Shown piece after piece: positions 1 to 9,200 of a DNA stretch of 64,000 nt; position 1 is the stretch's first letter; each line of letters starts with the position of its first letter. Origin of the DNA: Alentia gelatinosa (Eukaryota > Annelida > Polychaeta > Phyllodocida > Polynoidae); assembly GCA_950022655.1 (NCBI GenBank), contig OX465584.1, positions 29,795,469 through 29,859,468 on the forward strand, read 5' to 3'. Below the pieces are notes generated by a model that worked only from the letters and a program-made list of their open reading frames with translations, searched no databases and was not told the origin of the DNA. A program made the position numbers and the translations under genes.

Positions 1-84
1 CACGATACTTCGCCATTGGTAACAACTTATTTATATCCTCTTCTGACCCTATATATCACTATCTTCTAGATGTCTTTTTCGCTT

Positions 85-1428
85 TCACTCTTTACTATCA
101 TTACGTTCTTCCTCTTCCTCTTCACCTCTTAACTGTGCCCTGACTTCGCTCAGTATGATTCCTAGTTTATTTCCTGTTACCGACGTCGTTGAGATCTTGT
201 TGATTTCACCAAGGTGAAATCCACACCCCCATTCGGGGTCCTTTGTCGCCTCATAGAGCGGTTGATTGCCTGTTTCAAGTAATAGGTCACGCAGGTCGTC
301 GTTTTGAGAGAATTTGCCATACAATATAAGCCTCATAGATTTCTCCATCTCATTTTTCCATCTATCATTTGCTTTTAGTGACTTACCCAGCCTCATTACG
401 TCATAGGGGTCCTCAGTTTCTTTGATTTCCTTTGCAGTTTCTTGTTCATCTAGGTAGATAGCTTTTTGGTGTTGGAAAGCTTGCTCCGCGTTTGCAAACG
501 AGTGACCCTGAAAAGTAACTTTTATTTTGTAGAGGTTCGAGAATGGTGCAAAAGCCCCTTGAAAGGCTATCCCGTTTCTTGTTTTGACCGTTTTTATCTC
601 CTGAATGCTTAGACCATGGGGTAGATTGTCTATTTGTTCAAAGTAGTATTGTCTCCCCGCGATCGAGATTGAAGTACCCTTTACTTTGCAGTCAATCTTT
701 TGTTTTCTCGCCACTGATTGTATGGCACGTAGGTCTCTATTCTTCCTTTGTTCTTCAATCGTTAGGTCATCGGATATTCTGATTTTTTTCCATTTAGGAA
801 GATTTCTCAGTCTACTTATGTTGCGGTAGATCAGCCCTTTTGTAGACGCATTTACAAAAGTCACAACCACGGGGCGTATCCAGTTTGGATTGTTTGTTGG
901 CCTTCCTCTTCTATAAATAGCATCTATAGCAGCATGGTCAATAAGTAGTCCCAGGTCGTTGAGGAATTGAAGAAATACATCTCTTATGTTTTCTAGGTCC
1001 TGCTCCTTTATGCCTTCTACAACCATCACTTTTCTTTTCCTCTCGTTTTCTACTCTTTCCATTTTCTCAGCGGTTAGTTTACTCGTTTTCTTTACTTTGA
1101 TTAAGTTATCAGTTATTTCATTCAAGTCAACATCGTGCTGGTTTACTGTTTCTGTTATGGAGTCTGAGTTTCTCCCTACTACGTCTACCTTATCCGCTAT
1201 TTTTTTTAGCAGAGCTGCTGTGTCATTTAGTAGTGCACTCGCTTTGTCTACCTTTTTATCCAATTTACTTATCAATTCGGTTGTACCTGCGATGTTTGTT
1301 TCATTTTGTTGGACCCTTTTTTCGATTTCATTTATCTTTTTCACAATATCCACGTTGTTTGAATCATTGGATAGTATGGGTAGCAACTCACGTGCCCTTG
1401 ACTGGGGTGATAATGGAGGCGAATCCAT
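85..1428 (-). CDS. LINE retrotransposon ORF1 protein with C-terminal NADAR domain
   Basis: This is an uninterrupted 447-codon frame. Residues 24-130 are a long heptad-like coiled coil. Residues about 131-205 look like the RRM of L1-type ORF1 proteins (KVMVVEGI near the start, then IRPVVVTF). Residues about 206-272 match the L1 ORF1 C-terminal domain (RISDDLTIEEQRKNRDLRAI, then a basic strand region). Residues about 288-434 match the NADAR (YbiA-like) fold: FSNLY, NAEQAFQHQKA with the conserved Glu315, LYGKFSQNDDLRDLLLETGN, LYEATKDPEWGCG, and GNKLG...VR near the end. L1-type ORF1p packages element RNA; NADAR enzymes act on ADP-ribose-linked or related N-glycosides, and the link to retrotransposition is inference. 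The key NADAR motifs look intact. ORF2 would lie off the left edge; an ATG at 16-14 on this strand could be its start. An acidic tail (GEEEEEE) closes the protein. Confidence 0.85.
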   Translation of the reverse strand: MDSPPLSPQSRARELLPILSNDSNNVDIVKKINEIEKRVQQNETNIAGTTELISKLDKKVDKASALLNDTAALLKKIADKVDVVGRNSDSITETVNQHDVDLNEITDNLIKVKKTSKLTAEKMERVENERKRKVMVVEGIKEQDLENIRDVFLQFLNDLGLLIDHAAIDAIYRRGRPTNNPNWIRPVVVTFVNASTKGLIYRNISRLRNLPKWKKIRISDDLTIEEQRKNRDLRAIQSVARKQKIDCKVKGTSISIAGRQYYFEQIDNLPHGLSIQEIKTVKTRNGIAFQGAFAPFSNLYKIKVTFQGHSFANAEQAFQHQKAIYLDEQETAKEIKETEDPYDVMRLGKSLKANDRWKNEMEKSMRLILYGKFSQNDDLRDLLLETGNQPLYEATKDPEWGCGFHLGEINKISTTSVTGNKLGIILSEVRAQLRGEEEEEERNDSKE

Positions 1429-1690
1429 GTCTTTAGCTTCGCCGGCGCTGGTTGATTCTTTCTTCGTTATTTGAGGCGTATTTTTTTGTTTCTCGACCTT
1501 CCCGCCATATCAGCTGGGTCAGAGCACGTTTGTGAAGCTGGTAATTGTCTCAGAAGTCTTAGAAGTTATTGTATCCCATGTAGTTTATCACCCGAGTCGG
1601 AGCACCGTTCGACCCACGTTCTACCGTACCGCCGCCATGTCGCCGCCATGTTGCATTGTATTGACCTGCTTGCTGCCAGTGGCTGACCAC
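1429..1690 (-). other. Probable 5' leader of the NADAR LINE
   Basis: This segment lies directly upstream of the ORF1 start. It has locally raised GC and CpG, with repeated GGCGGCGACATGG-like blocks near 1630-1655, as expected of an internal LINE promoter region. No target-site duplication was identified, so the upstream boundary is an estimate. Beyond it, sequence of a different LINE reads on the other strand. Confidence 0.35.
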
Positions 1691-1702
1691 TGGTCCTTTT
1701 TG

Positions 1703-2390
1703 TCAGAAGCTGCATTTAGCGTGACTAAATGTAGAGTTAATCGCAGTATATATCGTATTCTTAGAACAGGCTTGAGAAGGGAAGCGTATGCGAATGATGG
1801 TAAATATATTAAGACTGAGGACTTGCTGAATAAATGCAAGGTGACGAGGACTGAAGATAGGAGAAGGCTGATTGTTGTTAGGTATGATTAAAAGGCTGCA
1901 TGATATAAACGTCCATAGGCTTAGCATTACGAACTCGTTCTGAAAAACGGGCTTGCGAGAACGGTATCTCGTTCTCAACGGGTGAAAAAGATATAAATAT
2001 TTCCATGATAAAATCAGAAACTTATTCATGCTTGGTCTGAGTCCCTGTTCACTATCTCGTTTGGAGTGCTTCAAACACTCCAAACTCAATGGCGAACGAG
2101 GAACAGACGAAACACTCATCAATTTCTTTCTTAGTCTCTCATTAAGAAGGTATCTTATGATGAGAACAGATTTGGAACTAGATCGTTGAATAGAAGCAGG
2201 AAATGCCTGCCAAGACCTAAGAAAGATAGGTTCAAAGGATCATCAGTGTATTTCGGAATTCATCTATGGAATTCCTTTGACAAAGAGTTACAGAATGAGA
2301 GTTCTAAGGGTCTATTCAAGAAGGGGGTTTTGAAACATCTTTCCGGAGCCTTCACTTTGAACGAAGGAGTTTATTACTGTCAATGAGAAC
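1703..2390 (+). mobile_element. LINE 3'-end remnant (ORF2 C-terminus)
   Basis: The plus strand reads the typical last part of a LINE ORF2 in several frames. The clearest piece is 2186-2386, with SSVYFGIHLWNSF then FKKGVLKHL, matching the LINE tail pattern of an aromatic-rich strand, LWN-x-LP-like core and FK-x-x-L helix. An upstream piece (1730-1890) has stops and frame changes. The element is decayed and opposite in orientation to its left neighbour. Confidence 0.5.
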
Positions 2391-2399
2391 TGCAACCGA

Positions 2400-3228
2400 A
2401 CGGCTTACGGGTAGCCCTATATTACGCATCATGTCACAATGTAAGTATGTACTTCGACACTGAACCACTTGTTGGTCGATGGTAACTGAAACTGATTATA
2501 ACTTATCGTAAGTGAGATATGCATGTATGATTTAATTTGGTGCGAGGTGCCATCAGATCAAATCTTTCCCTCAGTGGTGGGTGGTGCCACATTGTATAAC
2601 CCAAGCAGAAAAACTTGTGGGTTATTGTACGTGCTGGGTCGCTTCCATTAACTGATTTGGGGTCAACAGTACCAAAGGTCTGTCGGTGGTTCCTGACAGT
2701 AAATCGGAGACGGGAAATCGGCCAATGGAAACGGGCCAAAAGGCTCAGCACACGCTATCCTTTCGCCTGGTGATATACACCATGCGGATTGTTTGACTGC
2801 TTGTCACTGTGATGTCATGCACTATGTTATATCTGTGTACTTTATGCAATGTTATGTTATTGTAATGTCCTGTCTGCTCTATGATACTCTATGTTGTTGT
2901 TAACACCATCCCATCGGACAAGTTTGAATTATTCATAACAAGAAAAGAGTTTGAGTGGACTTACATACATCTAGACTTTCGCTACAGGGATTGAGTCACA
3001 TGACCAGATGAAGGAACATTCTCTTACCAAACTCATTTGTAACTTGAGTGATAGTAATGTATTACTCCTTTGCCGTTTATCATTAGGGTACGTGTATGGA
3101 AGACCACTTCAAATGGGAAGTGACTTAGAATTTCCCTGAAAAAATTCTTTATTCACACAAAGATTTTAACTTCACTTCTCACTATTTCTCTGAATATGCT
3201 ATGATTAAAATAATGTTCATATACTCAC
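2400..3228. other. No gene recognised; 3' flank or intron of gene 1
   Basis: The stretch between the LINE remnant and the last recognised exon of gene 1 shows no convincing coding exon or repeat. A short acceptor-like site near 2990 on the minus strand followed by four codons and TAG (R-K-V-stop) could be a terminal exon for gene 1, but its signals are too weak to call. Confidence 0.3.
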
Positions 3229-3264
3229 GGGAACTAATGTCTGGTACAGTAATACCCGTAGCCC
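3229..3264 (-). CDS. Gene 1 exon 19: short cysteine-free linker
   Basis: A 36-nt segment lies between CATTTTGCAG and GTGAGTATATG, and its phase 1-1 frame fits exon 18. It adds GATGITVPDISS after the last module. It is weaker than the other exons because it is short and has no cysteines; it may lead to an undetected 3' part of the gene. Confidence 0.5.
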
Positions 3265-6200
3265 CTGCAAAATGAATAGATAATGGTTATGTTTGACAGT
3301 TATGATCTTTTAGAATATAAGTTCATCAATAAAGCTTTAGTCCGTTTCGGTTTTTTCCTTTAAATGAAGGAAATGCGATGTGTTTTATGTATTCGGAAAT
3401 AGAATCAGGCCAGGAATAAGTTGTATACTAAGGAAATTTGCTCCAGCTGTGCTTAGTGATAAATAGATATTATTCAATACAGTTTTCTAATTACCAGTGC
3501 TCTCAAGGCGGAAAACTAACTTGATCCCATTTTAATTGAAATGACTTCGGTTCATTGATTTATTGTCACTCACCTTGACAAACGGTGCCAGAGAGTTGAC
3601 GCTGGCCATAATTACATGATGTACATTGCTTTTGGTTGTTTAGTTCGGCTCCCGTAATACACCCTTCATGAAAAGAGAAAACATATATGATAATACTAAA
3701 ATTGTGTATATATGTGAGACCATTACTAAGACTCACACCTTTGCAGTACCTTATAGATTGTAACAAGCAATGATATAGTCTATGCAATGAAACGTTTGGT
3801 GTACGTATGAAGGGTGTAGAAGGAGTTGTAGTTAGACTGGGTGGGTCCAGAGAAGATTCATAGGAAACAAACAAATGCTTTGTTATGTTATTGTATGTCC
3901 TGTCTGTTTTTCGAACTCGTTCTGAAAGATTTCTGGCCTTCACCGAGAATAAGTATCATTGTATTGGCATCATAACTATGTTCTTTTTATTTCCTGCCAT
4001 AATGCACAAACCAGAACTAACTTTACAAGTGCGAGAAACATACATTTGCAGTATACAAGTTTACCCATCTTATGTCTTACAGGATAAAGATAAAACAACA
4101 GTATTTTAGATCTATTTTAATACAACCATTACTGCTGTTATGCATTACCACATATATTTATTACCCACCAAATACGTAGTCTCCATAGGAAATGCATAGA
4201 GCACCTGGAAACAGCTTCCCGGAGATTCTGACATGTCAGAATCTCCCGCAGGAGATTCCCGAAAAAAAGTCCCATCCATGATAAAGTCAAATCATCATTT
4301 ACTTCGAAACAAGTTTCATAGATACTCATTCAATATACATTATTTACAATCAATGATAATCTCATTTAACATCAGATCGTAATGTCTTAGAATGTTTTAC
4401 CTGCTAAAAAAACAAGGAAAAATAGCAAACTATATAACTGGCGTAAGTATAAACCAAATTACCACCATGCCTGACAGTGCTGTGGTCGTATCAAATGTGT
4501 AGTCATCCTACATGCCGATACATTGTCCATACTTGTTATTAATCTTGTAGGGGGGTAATAAATACAATTAAGACTGGTTTTGTATACGTGTGACCGTAAT
4601 CTCCTCATAGTTGATGATGTAATATCCTCGCTATCGCTCGGATATTACTACGCGTCAACCATTCGGAGATTACGGCCACTCATAAACAAAACCAGTCATT
4701 ATTGTGTATATATACAGTAAAACCCCGCTTAATGGGACACCCTTCATTCTGGGCCAAGGGTCCCCTTCAACCTTTAAGGGCAGATGATGCCTTGAAGCAT
4801 CACGCGGCTGGGGGCAGATGATGCCTTAAGGCATCATTTGCTGGGAATTTATGAATTGCTTTTGAAAAGGAAATATTTTATCAATAAACTTGAAATTTGC
4901 ACAGAATGTAGGTAAAACTTCATATTTCAGAATTCTAAATAATGAGAATAGAAATATTAAGATATCAAATTTTATCATGTGATGAACCTTCTAATTTTGA
5001 GTTCAGAGGACAATTTTTTTTTTTTTTTTTTATTCAGTATAAAGACATACAATTCACCCAACTTGGGCGTTCTTCCATCATAGTCAACAAGACAAACGGG
5101 TAAGTATAGACAAGACATACAGGACAAAACAACACGCTGCTTGGCTTGTTTGATTTGGTACACGACACCCGAGCAACTCAGGTCAGGAAAGCATAGGATG
5201 AGGTCTATCATAGTTAACAGGAGAAACAGGTAAGTATAATCAGAACATACCGGACAAAACACAACACGAGGCTGCCAAGTACTTTTGGTGTAAGGCGTTA
5301 TCAGTATACAGGGTTAGGCATTCCTTGGATGAGGTTTTTCAGATGTAGTTTAAAGTATGCAGGGTCTTTTGTTAGTTGGATTTCTTTAGGAATTTTGTCC
5401 CAGTATGGGATACTTAGATATAGTGGGGACTTCCGAAATTTTTCAGTCCTAGGTGCATCTACCATTAATACTAATTTTTGTTGTCTTCTAGTTGTTATGT
5501 TTCTTGATTCTCTGTGTGCGGGGTCATCTGACCACCAGCGCACTGTCATAAGAAGGTGAATCAATCTTCTGTATTTTAACGGTCTCATTTTGCAATTCTG
5601 GAAAAGCTCATTTGTCGAAATTTCTCTTACATTCCGGGTACCAAGAGCTGCTCGCATACAATGATGAAACGATACATCGAGGCGATGTATGTCTGTTTGG
5701 GCACTACTGAGATAAATATAGCCCACATAGTCATAGATTGGGAGAATACATTGCTTCATTATTGAAATTCTTATTTCCCTGGGAAGCATGTACTTCAGAA
5801 GAGACAGCTTCTTAGTCTTTAACCTGGATTCAGCTATTATCTTATTCACTTGGTTTTTGAAGGTTAATCTACTGTCTATTGTAATTCCCAGGTAGGAAAA
5901 CTGATATACTCGGTGAAGGTTTTTGTTATTGATTACGTTGGTCCTCAGCATCCTGTTGTTTAAGTTATTTCCAACCCACATTTGAACTGTCTTCTTAGTA
6001 TTGATAAGTAGTCGATTTCCTTTCATCCATGCTTCAACATTATTCAGATCATCTTGCATCTCAAGGATCGACTCATCAGTGCGGCTATTTCTAGAGACTA
6101 AAACCAAGTCATCCGCATACATTAGGGCTTCACTATTTTTTATTACTGGGAGAAGATCATTTACGAACATGATAAACAATGTGGGGCCGAGTACCGAGCC

Positions 6201-9200
6201 CTGTGGCACTCCGCAGTTAGTTGTGATCTTTTTTGAAATGATGTTGCCCATCTTTATCGATTGTGTCCGGTTTTCCAGGTAAGTTTTTATTAGTTTGATA
6301 TAGCTATTACTTAGACCGAAACTACTTAGTTTTTTGTACAGTATTTTATGGCACACACTATCGAAGGCTTTTCGTAGGTCTACGAAAGTGCATAGGCTTG
6401 CCGTTCTCTTATTCATTGCATTGTTTAAGACTGTCACCAACTTGAAGATCGCTTGACCTGTCGATCGCCCAGGCATGAACCCGAACTGGTTCTCGTGGAT
6501 TAGTTTGTTTTCCTTTATGTGTGTAATTATTTGCCCTTGGATAACTTTCTCAATTATCTTTGATATAGTGGGTACAACAGTAATTGGGCGCCAATTTGAG
6601 AATTCGGTAAGGCTTCCAGATTTTGGTAGCGGAGTTATAGTCCCATGTAAGAGTGAGTTTGGGAAAAGTTGTTTTCTCATCACTATATTTATTAACTTCA
6701 CTACTGTAATAGGATTGCTTAACAATAATTTTTTTAACTGTCCCGAGTTTAGGCAGGTTAAGCCGGTTGCTTTGTTTGAATCAAAGTTTTTTAGGATATT
6801 TATTACTTCTAATGTTGAAACTTCCTCAGGAGCTAAGACATTTTGATCTAAATCATGGTTTGTAGTACAGGCGTCGTCTTCAACTCTACCAAGTATGTTC
6901 AAAATGTTTGGGCCTATACTAGCAAAGTAGTCATTAATTTTGTCTGCAGTGTCCTTTATACTTAGATCATTACCTGTGGCACATTGTTTATATATGTCAT
7001 CATTAGTCAATCTTGGTTCCCATACTTCGTTAATTTCTCTCCAAAGACGTTTCGGGTTCTTTTTGTTAACTTCTAATTTTTCGGTCACTTGTTTAGCTTT
7101 ATGGGCTCTAATTTGTTTATTGATGGTTTTACGTAGGTTCCGTATTTCTCGTAGGATTGCAGTATCTACGAATCTACTTTTCGTTAGTTCCTTTAGTAGT
7201 GAAGCTCTGTGTTTAATCAATTCCCTAATAGCTCTTGGTAGCTCCAGCCCTCCTTTGCTCTTAATCGTGTAGTTCCTTATAGGGCATACTGTGTTTAACA
7301 GCGTATAGATATGGTTTTCTAAGTCTGTGTTTAGGTCCCGACCATCATCAGGATAGGTATATGCCCTCATATGGTCTGTCATACATTTTTCATTTATCTT
7401 ATTAAAGTTACGGCCTGTCACATGCGTTTTTTCTATTTTTGTCCTGGTGTGTTTGCGTTGAGCAAATATTGCCACATGGTCGGAGATGTAATAGTTTAAA
7501 TTGCCCGATTTCATGACTTGTTTGCTATTAGTATAGAAATGGTCGATCTTACTTGTACCATTGTTAAATATAAAGGTGTCTTGTGTTTCTAACTGTCTGA
7601 GGTTATTTTTCATCAAAAAACTATTTAAAACACGATACTTGGAACTCATTCTCGTATTTGTGTTGATATTGAGGTCCCCTTGAATCCAAATCTCATGGTT
7701 TTTAAAGTCTTCATCACTCAGTATAGTGTTCAAATATTCATAACAGGCCTTGACGTTTTTATGAGGGGGGCGATATACCGAGACTATTAACAGTTTCTTC
7801 TTGAGGGGTTCGGTGACTGAACAGGTCAGTATTTCATACTTCGGGGTAGAGGCACAGTATTTGGAAATTTTCGTAAAATACGGTGAGACACAGTTTTTTG
7901 CATACAGGGCAACACCTCCACCAATTTTTTCGTCCTCATAGTTCCTGTCTAGTCGAGTCAGAAATAAGTTGTCTATACACAGCAAATTTGGAGCATGATG
8001 CTCCTTTAACCATGTTTCTGTTATTGTTACATAACTACAGCATCGGAATATTTCATATAGTTGATCTAGTTTTGCATAAAGACTGTGAATGTTTACATTT
8101 AGAAATATATCTCCTTTTAATGTTTTTAACTCATCCGGTAGTATATAAGCCATCGAGGAGAAATGTAAATAGGATACAACCTTTATTCCTCTGATCCATG
8201 AGTTTTACAGACACATCGTGGAACAAAAACAAGCCAAGCAGACTACACAAAAATCCAATTACATAAAGTGCATACACAATGTCAGTGCCATTATCATGAC
8301 GCTGACAATGCCCCCGTCCCCTAGAACTGTACATATTGTATTGGGCGGATGGTGTCAGCTCCCCGGTCTTGCCCGGGGGACAGTCCGTACTCCTTCCACC
8401 GGCTGAGCCCGGGGGAGGTGCCACCGCCGGCTTAGCCCGGGGGAGAGCGGTCTCTCGACGGGATGAGATCTCGCGGAAGCTGACGTCATCTGCCCTGTAT
8501 AAATAACCAGCCGTGGCCGCGTTTCGACAGTCGTCTGCTAGACTCTGAGCAATGCAATACACATCAAAGGACTATAGGCTTCAAGCGGCCTGAACTGTAG
8601 CTCATTTACCTTGAATAAAGGTTCGTTAACGCCATCGCAGTGTAAGGCCCGGCGTCCACCTACTACGATAGAATCGTAGACCTACCGATATGGCACCGAT
8701 ACAAAATGTCAAAATCGGTCCCATATCGGGAAAGTGCAAAATCGTAGACATATGTCTAGACAAGCCAATTCACCACGCATTGTATGGGTTTTTTATCGAT
8801 GTCTAATCGCAGAAATGTGGTCAACTGCCCCGATATTAGGTAACCTTCCGACGCGATTTTGATTTTTTATCGGGAGGTGCATCGTAGACCATACCGGAGC
8901 CATATCGTAGTAGGTAGACGCCAGGCCTTATATTCTCGTCCTTGTCAATATATACACGATCGTTACAATATAGTCTCTAGTGGCCACTGTCTCTGGCTTC
9001 ACAATCTTGGTAGATTTGTGGATCCAGGTGATCGCATGATGGACGACAGGCCTTCCTTGGATGTCATAGAACCGTCGTGTAGGGCATCTCCCTACAAGAT
9101 GTTCCAGGAGTTTCTTGCGATACCCAGACTAGATCTGTTGGATGATCCCCTGGTTTAGAGGCTGGAGGGCAGAGGTCATGTTGTCAGGAAAGAACACCAG

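Larger units (their letters stand above)
8337..8967 (+). mobile_element. Solo LTR with CRE, TATA box and poly(A) signal
   Basis: The segment starts TGTATTGGGCGG and ends CGTTACA (TGTA...TACA), flanked by ATAT on both sides. The sister MITE at 27 kb reads CTGTACATAGTCTCTAGTGG where this copy reads CTGTACATAT, then the insertion, then ATATAGTCTCTAGTGG, so insertion is directly supported. Inside are TGACGTCA (8480-8487), TATAAATA (8499-8506) and AATAAA (8613-8618), in the order expected of an LTR. Three CCCGGGGGA blocks lie in the U3 part. A MITE (8645-8928) interrupts it. No internal retroviral-type genes remain. Confidence 0.65.

Noticed and set aside
986..1474. 162-codon hydrophobic plus-strand frame
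   Set aside because: It is the antisense shadow of the coiled-coil part of LINE ORF1; Leu/Phe/Ser-rich antisense of Lys/Glu/Asn-rich code is expected.
2975..2992. Possible terminal exon of gene 1 (R-K-V-stop) after an acceptor-like site
   Set aside because: The acceptor lacks a good pyrimidine tract and the coding part is four codons, so chance cannot be excluded.
8131..8562. 143-codon minus frame upstream of the LINE ORF
   Set aside because: It runs across the junctions of the LINE leader, a MITE remnant and the solo LTR, so it is a chance chimera.
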